Source: Polytrichum commune (Eukaryota > Streptophyta > Polytrichopsida > Polytrichales > Polytrichaceae). Taken from it: a stretch of 64,000 nt of DNA. The translations under genes were made by a program, and so were the position numbers. Each line of letters begins with the position of its first letter. The first letter of the stretch is position 1. The notes under the pieces were generated by a model that saw nothing but the letters and a program-made list of their open reading frames with translations, searched no databases and was not told where the DNA came from. Location: NCBI GenBank assembly GCA_950295325.1, contig OX485804.1, positions 30,688,001 to 30,752,000 of the forward strand, written 5' to 3'. Positions 12,786 through 24,714 of this stretch are shown one piece after another.

Positions 12786-13080
12786 GTTATAGAGAGATAT
12801 GAATTTGTGGCCTCTATGTAGACTCACTCATTGTGAAGGTGAAAATGTAGTGATTTATCTCGCTTGAAATTATCGAGAAGCGAGAAATTATCTCGCTTGA
12901 AATTTTCTAATAGTACGAAATCATAAAGGTGTGTGAAATTACCGATTGCAACAGTGAACGAGCGAGTGGCAAGACCGATGCGACCAGTCGCTGTCACTGC
13001 TATAAAGCTCTTTAAAAGTGCGACCCTGTTGGTGGGAGTCGCCGACTGGCCTCACCACCAGCAGGTGTGGGGAGGCTATT

Positions 13081-14885
13081 ACACAACAAAACCTCATGTT
13101 GCATTATTAGCAAATCTACGATGAACTTTACATATGCAAAAATTCGATTGGAAATCGGACTTTCCATGGTTTAGTTATGGTTATCGGAAGTGCATGTTTG
13201 TTGATTTCTTAAGTGGATACATAGGTCCTCCCGATTAGGTTCACTATTGAGTGTAGAGTAGTTATTAATGTTTGAATACGTCATCCAATCACATTTAAAC
13301 AAGTGTCTTTATGATGTTTGCTTTCGATCCTCACCGAACCACATACCAATCAAATCTAAGGGTATGATTTAGAGAACGAGCCACTTAAGACCCATCTACG
13401 TTAAGGCGAGAGCTTGAAGACATTGAGCAAGGGCACGTTAGAGTGTTCCTTTGATTTGACCAGGAGTTTTGGTCATGAGTTGGTTGATTTGCATACAATG
13501 CTTTTCATATTTGGTAAGTTTTTGGTGTATGCATGGAGCAAGTGACATGTGTGGAGGTTTGAATGAAGCAAATTCTATGTTGATTCATTGGGGGAGCAAA
13601 TGCATTTTAGCACCTTTTGACATGAGTAAAAGGGGGGAGATGGAATTACCACGTACAAATGTACCTCTCATCCATCTAATGTAGAAACATGACCCCCAAA
13701 TAGGTTTGTAGTTGAGCCATCTTAAGTGACGTGGACTAGAGTGATTGAATGGAGTGTTTAAAGTTGATTCCGGTGTCAAATCAAATAAAATTAATAAGAA
13801 GTTCCAAGCTATGTATATTTCTTTCAAGATTTTTATGTTAAATGAATGAGAGGACGACTTGTATACAATAAATTAATATGCTCTTTGGAAGGAAAGGTAA
13901 AAGCACCTATAAAGGACACTTTGAGCACTTGGGACCCTTGCCATGTATAAAACAATTCACAAAAATTTCAAGAAATCCATAAATATGGTACTATGCACTT
14001 GTGTTCATCAATTGTGCAAGTTAATTTACTGTACCCAACTCACAACGAGCTTAGATGGTGGCAAGTCATGGATCTTGGTCATTTCTACATGCTCTTAGCC
14101 AAAATCTGAAGCAATCTCATGGAGGTCATTGAGGAACGTTGGGGAGAGTTCAAGCTCTCATCTTGTGGTACCAAACCAAGGGGATTTGTAGTAGTTGTTG
14201 ACTTGTCATGAAATCCTCTTTGTTTGGTACCACTTCCCCCCACTATTAAGAAGCTTCCCTTCTCTGAGCCCAATAAAATGAGCCCTCTCATTCGGCAAGC
14301 AACCTCATTCTCACGCTTGTTCACTCAATTTCATTTTACTTTCGAGCTTGAACTTTGAGAGCTTGAACTTTTTATAGGGCTTACAATGCTTAATATGTAC
14401 ATGATCAATACATTGATGGATCCCGATTCTCATGTTCAGCAATTATAGGCCCATCTTTCTAAAAATCAAGTGAAGCTCTCTCAGTTATGACAAAGGCACC
14501 TTGGCTATCCCAATGCACCTACAAGAATTTGCTTTAGAATTTTTCAAGTAGATTCTAGTTAAGCAACGTTCACACATGTTCATAGTTTTATCTACCAAGC
14601 AATGACATATTTGGTATTTTCTGAAACAAGACCAAATACCTTACCATTCATCTACCTTACCATTGCTTTTTTGTTGATGGAGGTCCTCACACCCTCATAT
14701 CTAAAATATTAAACGCGACCAATTACAAAGGCCGGAGGCGGCATTTTTGAAAGTCCTACATTCTTACCTCATCTCTAGGTACCTATGGAAGGATCGGTTC
14801 TTGAGGCTTAAAACCTCGATTATTAAACCATGCCATATCCTTTGCCAACTAGGCTTGAGACTAGAAATCAATGATATTTTAGCCT
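13081..14885. other. intergenic DNA, small repeat fragments
   Basis: No gene supported. The stretch 13890-14040 resembles 46820-46925 (shared words such as CCTATAAAGGACACTTTG in variant form and TGTATAAAACA), so it is a small dispersed repeat. Confidence 0.35.
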
Positions 14886-15421
14886 AATGGGGCATTCCCA
14901 CCTGACATTAGTTAGAAGTAGTTTTAGTCTAAAAACGGTTTTAGTTATCTAGGGTTCACACATACGGCTCTTTTTAGTGCCGAGCCTAGGTGGCAAATGA
15001 TGTGGCATGGCTTAAAAGTGGAGGTTTTAAGCCTCAACCACCGACCCTCCCATTGGTACCTAAACATAAGGCAAGAATATAGGAACTTTAAAAGTGTCGC
15101 CTCCCACCCTTGTGATTGGTTGCTTTTTAGTCTTAGCTATGAGGGCACGAGGAGCTTCATTAACAAAAACCGATGGTAAGATAGGTGAGTAGTAAGGCAT
15201 TTGGGGATGGGACAAAAACTACCCAACATTCATTGCTTGGTAGATAAAACCATGAACATGTGTGAAAGCTACTTAACTAAAACCTACTTGAAAATCTCCG
15301 GAGCAAGTTCTTGTAGGTGCATTGGGATAGTCGGATGCCTCCGCTATAACCGAGGGAGCTTTACTCGGTTTTTAGGAAATACTTTGGGTCTTAACTAAAG
15401 TCAGGTGGGAAGGGGGCATAA
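14886..15421. mobile_element. MITE-like element with terminal inverted repeats
   Basis: The left end GGGGCATTCCCACCTGAC is mirrored by GTCAGGTGGGAAGGGGGCAT at the right end, giving terminal repeats of about 27 bp around 536 bp. The right repeat is followed at once by a second direct copy (15433-15459). Inside and just outside are further mirrored words (GAGGCTTAAAACCTC near 14803 and GAGGTTTTAAGCCTC near 15023). No coding capacity is recognised. Confidence 0.45.
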
Positions 15422-15459
15422 GTGAGGTTTTGCTAAAGTCGGGTGGGAAGGAGGCATAT

Positions 15460-17129
15460 GACAAGCTATTGGGTATTTTTAATTGGCAAGATCAATAAAA
15501 ATCACAAGCTAATTCCAACTAGGTACCTTGTGGAGGTCAATCAAAGACCCGGTTAGGGAATTTTAAAGAGTTTGAGTTGTCAATTTTGTGGGCCCCAAGA
15601 CAATGAGCAAGTGCAACAAGTTTTGATAGCTTGAAGATTCATCGAGTTCTAAATAGTTGGAGCTTTGGAGGAAAGCTTGACAAATGTAAGTATTGAATCG
15701 CCATTTAATCATTGTAATTCCGGCTTAAAATTTTCACTCTCAAGTTTACAGCTCAAGTGTAAAGTGGACTTGAGTTAACAAGCATGAAAAAGGTGCTAAT
15801 GATTTCCAATGGAATTGAGCAACTTGAGTTCTGAAACACACCCCGTTCATGGACCTTAAAAACTTGAGATTGGACGCAAGCTTGAGGTTTGGTTTCTCAA
15901 ATTGGGTGGATGGTTTTCTTGAGTCAAACTCTCCAAGATTTGGTAAGAAAATGGTGCCACATTGGGGCCGCTCCATTTCCTCACACTTTGGACTCCAATC
16001 CTAGTGTAAATTCTTTCTCAAGCAATAAGATTGCTCAATTTAAGATTTTCTTAGGTCATGGACTCCAATCAAAAGCCCACCCTAAAAGGATCCTTGCCAA
16101 CAAGAATGCTCCTCTTTTCAAGATCTCAATCTTTGAGCTCTCAACCTCTTTGCTGTAAACTTTGGATTTTCATGGTGCCTTAATAAAGGACATGCATTTG
16201 GAAATGAGAACACAATGAACTATTCTATGACCAAATTTTTTTTCCCTAGATGATTTGAATATGAAAATGACATCAAAAGCCCCACATTGATCTAATGGAG
16301 TTGAATCAATCCTCAACCTATAGAGGGTTTGTTTGTACCGAAGCACCATTCCCATGATGGATGAGTTTATGTAGAACTCCACTTAACAAATACAACTACA
16401 CACTTAAGCCCTTAGATAAGGCTAGGGATTTGCGGTGTCTATGCAAACTCATCCATTGCGGAGGTGAAAACACCATGCATTATATTATATTTTGTAAATG
16501 ACTAGTTGGAGACAATTTAACTCAATAATAACATTTGAAACCCTGAATTAGTTTGATGGGATCTAGATTGAATAAATTGACCATCAATTGTGTAGACGAC
16601 TTTGTTTCTACTAGAGCCCCTTCATCTACAATGGATGAGTTTACAACAATACCACAAACCCCAAGCCCTTAAATGAGATGATATTGTAAAGATGGGTCTA
16701 AGTACAGTAAGTATGTAATTGTACTTGTTTTCCTGCCTACAGTCTTAAACAGCTGACTCTGAAGAGAGCCAGTGTCCAGGGAGATTTTTTCCTAGTCCCT
16801 GTGCTTCCAAGTCCAACCAATTGTGTGTTATGATCTTTCAATTTTTCTTTATTAAGCTGAGGCTTATTCCATACATCTATAATGATCAGTAATTTTCCTG
16901 AAGTCTTGACCTTCAACCGGTTATTTGTCAAACTCAACCGGTTCATTTGTAACTAGTGGTCGGATGTCCCCGTTCATTGAAGTGAGCATGATCGATTAAG
17001 GTTGCCTTCCACATCATTCTAGGCTGAAGGGAACAACCTCAATGACCAAAACACATGGCCCAAGGGGGAGGGGAGTTCCAGTTCAACAACTTTGGAATAT
17101 GGCAATGCCATGGATTCTTATGGTTAGGC
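15460..17129. other. intergenic DNA with repeat fragments
   Basis: No gene supported. Between 16.3 and 16.7 kb a word GGATGAGTTTA occurs twice directly and once inverted, suggesting a decayed element. 16800-16985 is a diverged fragment of the foldback arm at 10.77-10.99 kb (shared TCTTTATTAA, CTCAACCGGTTCAT and CCCGTTCA words). Confidence 0.35.
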
Positions 17130-17131
17130 TA

Positions 17132-17610
17132 CATCATGGACCATGACGTTAGACCATGGAAGATGGCCTTTTTTCATGGTCCGATTTCTTAAGAAATCAA
17201 TTGTCAAAGTCTTTCGGCCCCTCACTCGGTGTAAATCGAATGTGGACCAAGAGGAATGACCATGCACCAAAAAGTGAATGTGCTTGTTTTTAAATATATG
17301 TTCAAAAAGAGCAGTTTTGAAAAAAATTAAGTTGACCATTCTCTTGTCTTCATCTTCTCTTTTCCAAAAGAAATTCCATTGAAATTTTACTATAGCAACA
17401 TTTCTCTATCATTGGGCCCTACCTTTTTTTTTACCATAGCAACTCTTTTACCTCTCCCATGGCAAAACCCGTTGGATCATGTAGGCCTTAAAATATGTTT
17501 ATTGAGTCACTCTAACTTGTATCCTTGGTGTAAACGGAGTGGTCCCAAGATGAGTTCAACAACAATCACATATTTGACAGGACCTTGGGACAACTTCATG
17601 GTCCATGATG
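17132..17610. mobile_element. MITE with CATCATGGACCATG ends and TA target site
   Basis: The terminal words CATCATGGACCATGA and TCATGGTCCATGATG are exact inverted repeats, each flanked by TA, which fits a Tc1/mariner-like 2 bp target duplication. The length is 479 bp with no coding frame of note. It is related to the larger element at 27978-29363, whose ends are CACTATGGACC. Confidence 0.55.
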
Positions 17611-17612
17611 TA

Positions 17613-18157
17613 AAAGGCCCCTTAGTATGTTAAAGTCTTAGGTTGAGCGTAGACGCCACAGACTGTTCAGCAAGCAAATGGTCCAAAAACATTGACAACA
17701 AGGTTAAATGATCATTCAAACTTATTCTCTTCAATACATTCTCTTCAGTGTGAGTGGCACATCAAATTTATACACTAGGCTGTAGCCAAGAAAAATTCAT
17801 GATCTTCCATTGACTTCTACAAACATTCGCAGGTTTGTATGAGTACGCAGACAAGTAGACACCAGATTCCTCCCCAATTCAAAAACCAGAAAGTAAATTA
17901 CTTGACTACTTGGGCCCCTTGAGCCTTGAGTTGGTCTTCGGCACACAGTCCCCCTCCCCTTTTCGGTTCCAGTGTCCTGGTTGTAAATTATCAACGCTTT
18001 CTAAATGCAATGCAATAATGAATTTCTCTGCTTTCAAATGAAATTCAAAAATGTATTACAAAAAAAGTGGACATATATTCCAAGTGATCAATGTCATCCA
18101 CACAGAAACTATCTGCAGACTTTTATACTGTCCACCAGACTGCACATATTAAGCTGC
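17613..18157. other. intergenic DNA, nothing recognised
   Basis: Only short open frames without motifs between two inverted-repeat elements. Confidence 0.35.
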
Positions 18158-18740
18158 TTCACACTATGGCCGTCCAAGTCGAGAGGCCGTGGGATTGAAT
18201 GGCCAAACTTTGTTGAGAGTCTAAAGAAATGGGCTGAAAATAACCAATAAAATATAGGAATTGAAGCCTTTGGCCAAGCATAGTGTGAAGTTTCCAAAGT
18301 CCAAGCCCAAAGTCCAAACCTTTGGCCATGAACTCCCACGACCTCTCGACTTGGACGACCATAGTGTGAAGCCTCCAAAGGCCAAGCCCAAAGTCCAAAG
18401 GAAGAAAAAGTATCCCACTTTATTCTCTGCCCAAAACAACTCCTCCAATCTAACAACCAAGATCTTGTCAAAAAAAATTTCATTTTTTTTAATGGAAAAA
18501 AATTGACGGCCTCTCGACCATAGTTGGGGTTTCCATTCTTGTCCGACCCAAACTTCTTTTTGAGAATCTGTCACCTTGGTCAAAAAGTATTGTCGTGTAG
18601 GTATTTTGAAGAGTGACGGCCTTTGGACTTTGGCCTCTAGTGTGAAGGGTCAAGAGGCCGAATTCTTGGTTTCTTGCAATTTGATTGGTGGAAATCGAAA
18701 ACCAATCGACCTTCGGCCAAGGTATAAAGCGGCCCTAAGA
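18158..18740. mobile_element. composite MITE with a 37-bp-arm hairpin
   Basis: Arms 18158-18194 and 18334-18370 are inverted repeats of 37 bases with two mismatches (outer word TTCACACTATGGCCGTCC). Next to the right arm, a direct repeat built on AAGCCCAAAGTCCAAA occurs twice. The rest (18510-18740) resembles the MITE at 27610-27975: both hold CGGCCTCTCGAC, GACCCAAA and TTTGGCCTCTAGTGTGAAG. It looks like a nested or rearranged pair of copies of that family. Confidence 0.5.
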
Positions 18741-18801
18741 GTCTAAAGATACTATCGGGGTACTAGTTTATATTATGTAACCATACATTCAGGCACAAAA
18801 C

Positions 18802-19164
18802 CTACACTAAATATTGTATTTAGTATCATATGGTATTTTATGTCCTTGTGGTTCTTTTCTAATGACACTTCTTACCAATAAGTTTACAAGTATTGTCATC
18901 CCAACTTTACAAGTATGGTATATTTTGCATTCTACCATTTTTGTAATAAAATGTTGTTATGGATGATTGGAATTTGGATGACAACCCAGTTAGTAAGTGA
19001 GTAATTACAATATTGTAAATCCATAATGCCCGAATTTTTTTAACAAGGAACAATATATAATGTTTTACATTTAGTGTTGATGACACTGCCCGGACGATTT
19101 ACAATTAGTATTGAGCAAGACAAAGACAAATAGAATTGGTGACACTATATACAATCTAGCGTAG
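18802..19164. mobile_element. MITE, CTACACTAAATA family (copy 1)
   Basis: The ends are CTACACTAAATATTGTA and its imperfect mirror TACAATCTAGCGTAG. The inner word ATTGAGCAAGAC together with GAATTGGTGACACTA is shared, inverted, with the element at 24366-24714. No coding capacity. Confidence 0.5.
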
Positions 19165-19885
19165 ATAGTTCTTCAATAGTCAGATTGAAAATGCCACGGA
19201 TCTCTATTCAAAAATCCACCTGTACCCCATTATACAGATCGATGCATATCTGGTTCTGGAACAATTTCGAGAAACTATCCTGATCCCAATCAATGACGAG
19301 CCAAGACCCTTTACAAAATCGTGGTCATGGATCTTCTGTACAGTTGTTTGGTATGATCCAGATTCTAGGTTTGTATGACATTCTGCAACCAAGAGAAGGC
19401 TGAAGCTTTTTCACATTGCATGAAGGTTGATCATGGGCAATCCTTGCAAGGAGTGCAAAAGCCTAATATTCTGGTATAAAAGATCCACTTCGTTTCTTTG
19501 TGCAAAAGCCTCCAAGTAATTTATGAGAGCCTTACTTGCACCTTCTTGAACTCTTTTCATTGCATTCGAATGATGTCCATGAATGCTTCATTCTGTTGCC
19601 AACTAAAATTGTAGAAGGGAATGACCAGTCCTGCTAGGATATCCACTGTGACTGAGGAATTGTTCAATCCATATGGAATCGACTAGATTCCGCTGATGTA
19701 AATAGGACAAAATTCAGGGCATGCATAGCCACGTTGTGGAGAACAATTTTTGTGCTCCATCGGGACTTTGTCCACCAATAACCCTCCCGAAGCCGATTGA
19801 AGCAACTTCAGCTGGCACTCTGTTCTTTGCGAGAGTCGGTGAAAGTGTGACTACAGAGTAATGGCACGATGAAAGAGCGTTCACC
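19165..19885. other. 3' flank of CML gene 2
   Basis: No gene supported. It lies downstream of the second calmodulin-like gene on the minus strand and probably includes that gene's 3' untranslated region. Confidence 0.35.
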
Positions 19886-20952
19886 CTATGCGGCACATGA
19901 AATACTACTCATAAGCTGCTGAAACTCCGAGAAGTCGACTCGGCCATCATTGTTCCGGTCGACAGCAGAGATCATTCTCTGACAATCCTGTACTTTCACT
20001 CCAGGGTTGATGCCTAGATTTCGAAGCACAGTTTGCAATTCTGTCTCTGAAATGAATCCATCTTGATTTCTGTCAAAGACTTGGAAGGCTTCCAGCAGCT
20101 CAGCATCCTCGTCATGCTGTTCAGCGCCACACCCTAGTAAGTCTTCTTCTCTCTCCGCCAACGAGGTATGAAGATCAAGAAACTCCTCGAAGTCCACGTA
20201 TCCATCTCCATTCACGTCCACAGACTCAATCATGTGCGAGATTTCTTCTTCCGAAACATCGATGTCGAGCTTCCTCATGAATTTTTCAAGCTCACTTTTG
20301 CAAATGTAGCCATCTCCATTTTCGTCGTACGTAGCGAAGACTCTCTTCATTTCCGTGACTTCACGGATCATATGTTCGTCATTCTCAGGTTCTTCAATAC
20401 TCACAGTCGATTTGCAATCGACATTCTCAAGCTCCTCAATACTACCTGTCGATCTGCAAAACACGTAACAACGCATTCTGAAAACATTAAATAAAGCTGC
20501 TCTAAATTTCATCGGGGTTCAACCACAAATACCTATTAAGGTAGTGCGGCCACATAGTATATTAGGGTTCCAGAACATCGTGCCCTAAATAATTCTTGCT
20601 CAACAGTTCAGAACAAGGGCTACCTCTTATATAATCACGACAACAAAGTAGACTCAGCGATTTTAGCATTAGGTTTTCTTTTTAAAAAATTACACCTTGT
20701 ATAAGTTGAAACTTACCGGCGGCTAGAGGAAGCTGAGCTGCAGCTACTGGTGAACCTCTCACTCGAATTTTCTGATCGATCCGACTCCGAATTGGACCGC
20801 AAAACCTCGCCACCTCTTTCCTCGCTGGAGCTACTACCTTCTAGAGTCGATTCTACTTCACCTTTAATCGCTGCCACCTTGTCAACCGGAGGGGCGTCGT
20901 ATTCAAAGAACCATCCCGCCGACTCGATGAAGCTGATCAACACGTGTGCCAT
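19886..20952 (-). CDS. calmodulin-like protein with acidic/Ser-rich N-terminus (CML gene 2)
   Basis: Two-exon Ca2+-sensor gene. Exon 1 is 20717-20952 and exon 2 is 19886-20453; the 263 bp intron has a GTAAGT donor and a TTTTGCAG acceptor, and the phases join (CG plus A gives Arg). The protein is 267 aa. Residues 1-110 are not EF-hand: a hydrophobic, aromatic start (about 1-20), then a Ser/Glu-rich segment (about 35-79). Four canonical EF-hand loops follow at about 122-133, 158-169, 206-217 and 244-255, all with acidic position 1, Gly at 6 and Glu at 12. The EF-hand part closely parallels CML gene 1, including a C-terminus with Cys third from the end. A start inside the intron (20512) would also give an open frame, but the spliced model is better because exon 1 ends exactly at a donor in the matching phase. 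N-terminal extensions are known in plant CMLs and may guide location; the role here is unknown. Confidence 0.85.
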
Positions 20953-21735
20953 CCTCGCACTCCTTTAGTCTGCTGTTTACAGAGACACGAAGCCCTATAA
21001 CACCGGATTCTCTCCTCGAGAAGTGACCTGCTTCAAACCCTGTTGAGCACAGCAACTGGCAGCCAAGCCCTGAATTGCCCGTCAACTAAAATTCCAACAA
21101 TTGGCGTGCATGAAGGATTGAAGAGACGGCCGATGCGTGCACTTGAGGAAAATTACACCACTTGCAGTGAGATAAGTCGATTCAAACAATCTGCAGTGAA
21201 GCTAGAACCAACTCTTCGACCACGAATGCTTCATGAACAACAGACAACCTGCACTTCGCTGTTGTAAGAAGGGGCACCTTAATTGACGATATATAGAGCT
21301 GCAGGTCGGGAGCAGCATGCAGAATGTGCACGGAAACTACGAACTTGGTAGTGGGTAGCAGAGAATCGAACTGATCTAGGTGCGGGGAAAGGAGGCCGAG
21401 TAGGCGGACCAGACGTTTCCCTTATTAAACGCGGACTCCGACGACACTGGCGCCGCCAAGGGCTGTCTGCAAGCGACGCTTCCTGAGGCCCCGGTGCGCA
21501 TCGATGCAGGAGAATCGGGAACATACGCCCCTTCCAGGTAAGCTGCGATGTGATACTGTACTCGAAGCTCACACTGGGCCGCCCGCCCGTCACTGAGGGG
21601 CCCGCCCGCTGTTTACACCATCCACCATCACGTCGTCCCAAACGGCCCTTTATATTTCCTGCTGTTTCCGGAGCTTCATCATCTGCACTCTGGCTAAAGT
21701 TCAAAGATTTAGTCTTCCAACACTGGCCATTATGA
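20953..21735. other. GC-rich 5' flank of CML gene 2
   Basis: Clearly G+C and CpG richer than the surroundings, mostly 21.3-21.65 kb. Open frames up to 141 codons occur, but they have no motif and are expected by chance in GC-rich DNA. The likely content is promoter and untranslated leader of the minus-strand CML gene. Confidence 0.35.
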
Positions 21736-22320
21736 TGAGGTTGGAGGTTCGAGGCTACGTGTTTGGCGACAAGGCTTGAAAATTTTCATACACTTGGCTA
21801 CAAACATAAACAATATGAGGAAAAATGTTGGCGATGGTTTTTATTTAAATATAGTTAAGAGCAGGCGACAGTTTGTCATGCACTAAGGTCATTTGGCTAC
21901 GACTCAAAATCATGTCTAGTACTAATTGTTGTTTGAAGTGGTCATATGGTAAGTAATTGCAATTTGATGTGGTCATATGGCACCTAATCTTAATTTTGAA
22001 GAGCAATGCGACAACCACACTCAATCGGCACGCCCTTTCCACCTACAAAACAACACACAAACATGCACTCCGATGCTGATATGGTTTCAAAATCTATACA
22101 ACAACAAAGATAATAAGGGGTCTAAGTGTGATGACCAATGAGTTCCTCGTATTGCCATGTGCAACACACAACATGCACATCAAACACCAAACAAAGGCTC
22201 CAATGCAGAAAATAAGTGCAAGCTCTACAAGAGTCAGGAACAATAATGTGCAGAAGTTTGAAGTACATATAATATGTAGCAACATTAATTATTGAGTTCA
22301 TTAGAGTTGCCAAATTGATG
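21736..22320. other. intergenic DNA, nothing recognised
   Basis: Short open frames only. A near-direct repeat with TGGTCATATGG occurs twice at about 21940-21980. Confidence 0.3.
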
Positions 22321-22329
22321 GAAACAAAA

Positions 22330-23515
22330 TGGGCTTATAGAGATGCCCCTAAACATGGTAATTGAACCACTGACGCTATGCTTATGGGTCTAGCTAGTTG
22401 TTGTTGCCTGAACCTACAAAATTGGTTCATCATGTGGCCATCCTTCAACTTCCAATCACATGCTCCTATGAGCATCCAAGGACGTGCTAACTTTTGAGCA
22501 TTCTACGCAGAAAGGCCATAGCGGCCATGGACATCTACAACATTCGTCCAATTATCAAAGACTGAATCATAAGGGAAACTCTGTAGGGCATGTATGTTTT
22601 ATCTATACATGCCAACCACTACACCCAAGTTGGCCCATCAGACAATACTTGGAACAAGGTTATGAACTGGACCTTTGTCTTCTCTAATTCTAACCTATTG
22701 GATTGATTCATATGTTGGAGCACGGTATTAAGAGCCCTCGCATTGAACAAAATGACATACTTCTTGTGCTTTGAGTTCCTAGCCATAAACCAATCTTTTT
22801 TTCACATTATAGGCCAGCATGTTTGTGCTATCCTTACACCTACCCTCGTGTTTCTTGAGGTTATCCCACTTGGGTTGCATCAACCTCTCTATCCTCTCCA
22901 TCGTAGAGTACTTTGTGCACTTTACCATGTGCAACTTACCATTGTTGGTAAAAATACCCTCACCCCATGGAAGTTTACATGCCCACTCCAACTCAATTTT
23001 TTGGCTTAAATCATAGTTACTCCTTTCCTTCTTCTTAGGTGGTTCACTCTAAACACCTTCATCAAATTCCTCATTAGAGTCAGGGGCACAAACCTCTTGG
23101 AAAACGTTGGTCATCTTTGCATCTCCGTCCTTTGAAGTACTAGTGATGACGATGAAGTATGCATTACCTCCATTGCAAGCATCCAAAGACGATGCCGGAG
23201 TTCCTACAACATCGATGGAGTCACCCAGGGGTTTAGAAACCACATGCAACATGCATGCAGATCTGTGCTCATTGTAGGCATTAGACCCCATGGCAAAGCT
23301 CAAGAGCAGCATGTTGTTGCACACAAACTCGAGAGGCATGGCATTAGTTTGGTTGCAAGAGGATGTGTAATAGAGCAAGGTATTTTGCCGATGTTGAAGC
23401 TTCACCCGACTTTGCGCTAGGAACGTTTGCCCTCATCGCATTGGTGGACTTTTTCTTCCTCTTTTGCAAAGATGAATTTGTTCATGCATAAAGAGTACCA
23501 CCAGTGCTAGCCATC
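22330..23515 (-). pseudogene. decayed BED-finger, hAT-like transposase relic
   Basis: Reading the minus strand in shifting frames gives protein-like pieces separated by stops. Near 22779-22991 one piece contains the pattern KLHMVKC, then PKWDNLKKHEGR, which resembles a BED-type zinc finger as found at the N-terminus of hAT-like transposases; the second expected Cys of the Cys-x2-Cys pair is Tyr here. Further along (22.3-22.7 kb) is a piece with KVQFITLFQVLSDG, and upstream (23.05-23.5 kb) a Ser/Lys-rich start followed by an acidic stretch. Several stops and frame changes show that it is dead. The family assignment is by pattern recall and is tentative. Confidence 0.4.
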
Positions 23516-24365
23516 CTCACAAGTGTGCACACCTACCCTAAAATCCTAGTTGGTTAGTCCTAGATGATGGGATGAAACCCACAATTACCAAGATCTCACG
23601 TGACCAAACACCATGAATAATAAATTGGTTGTGCATCACAAAATTGGAAGTGCACATAATATATTGCACCAAGACAATAAGCAATTCCCATAGCAAAACA
23701 CCACAACAACATAAACAACTAGAACAACAATAAATAACTATGCAACATAAACAATTGAACAACACAAATAGTAATGGAAATTGTGATTGGGTTTCAAGAT
23801 GATGTGATGTGCGGGGTGTGAGGCATTGAAGGATCATTCAAGCAAATGGAAGAAGTAGCATTAGCAATTGCAACTAACAACTTATATTGAAGGATGAGGG
23901 AGTAAATGGCAACGACTAAGAACGATGAAGGCAAACATCAAATGCTAAGGCATAGTGTCTTATTGGTTTTGTTAGACCGGAGGCATGGGGCTTTCAGTAG
24001 GGTAAGTTTTGTGATCCAAATGTGTTAGAAAAACACAAGTTAGACTCTAACCATTCTTATTTTTCACAAAAATATCTTGATTCTATTAAATATGAGGTTT
24101 TTTTATAGGTTGGATACTAATTCAATGGATCACAATATCCACTTTGTATAATATTTAAAACCAAATCTCACTTCGTCACTCAAACTAAACTCTCAATCCT
24201 TCACTCAAACTAAAATTTTCACTCTTCAGTCAAACCACTCAAACCTCACTTTATCACTCAAACTCTCAACTCTTCACTATTCATTCAAGCCACTCAAACC
24301 TCATTTCTTCACTCATCCATCATCTCTTGTTGTTTGCATCACTCAAGTTTCTTGCATCACTAATT
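23516..24365. other. intergenic DNA with TCACTCAAACT-like repeats
   Basis: No gene supported. From about 24165 to 24330 the word TCACTCAAACT recurs loosely about eight times, giving a degenerate tandem tract. Confidence 0.4.
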
Positions 24366-24714
24366 AAGATATTTAGTGTCACCAATTCTAATTGTCTTGC
24401 TCAATATTAATTGTAAACCATGATATAGTGTCACCAACACTAATTGTTAACTCAATATTATTTATCATTCCTTAAAGAAAACTTGGGGGATTACAGAGTT
24501 ACAATAATGCAATAATTGTCACTCTCCAAATGAAATTTCATCCAAATTTCACTCATCCATGACAATGTTTCGTCACAAGTTGGTGACAAAAGAAGGTAGA
24601 GTTTTGGCCAATGGATGAACTCATCCATCATCCATGATAGTATTTGCTCACTTATTCATAAGAAGTGTCGTCCAAAAAGTTACCATAGTAACATAAAATA
24701 CCATGTTTAGTGTA
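24366..24714. mobile_element. MITE, CTACACTAAATA family (copy 2, inverted)
   Basis: Bounded by GATATTTAGTGTCACC on the left and ATGTTTAGTGTAG on the right. The internal words match the element at 18802-19164 in reverse orientation. Non-coding. Confidence 0.45.

Larger units (their letters stand above)
10167..13080. mobile_element. long inverted-repeat (foldback/MULE-like) element
   Basis: A 2.9 kb unit bounded by near-identical inverted arms. The left arm (about 10167-11075) begins AATAGCCTCTCCACA and the right arm (about 12031-13080) ends in its near reverse complement, GTGTGGGGAGGCTATT. Matching landmarks appear in mirror order: a GTCGACGACTCCCACC-like block, a run of CAAGCGAGATAA-like words, a decayed MITE, an ATCCTCTAGAA-like block and a GGGCGGCCTATAAG inner end. 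The roughly 950 bp between the arms is GC-rich and unlike the arms. No transposase is recognisable, and I could not find a convincing target-site duplication, so the superfamily is open: foldback or a long-TIR Mutator-like element carrying cargo are the main options. Diverged pieces of the same arm occur near 16.80-16.98 kb and 26.11-26.24 kb. Confidence 0.7.

Noticed and set aside
20454-20512. Start codon inside the CML gene 2 intron giving an alternative 208-residue protein
   Set aside because: The exon 1 donor and exon 2 acceptor join in phase and give a longer coherent protein; the segment before the acceptor is intronic.
21279-21704. 141-codon minus-strand open frame upstream of CML gene 2
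   Set aside because: No motif, Arg/Pro/Ser-rich composition as expected by chance in GC-rich DNA.
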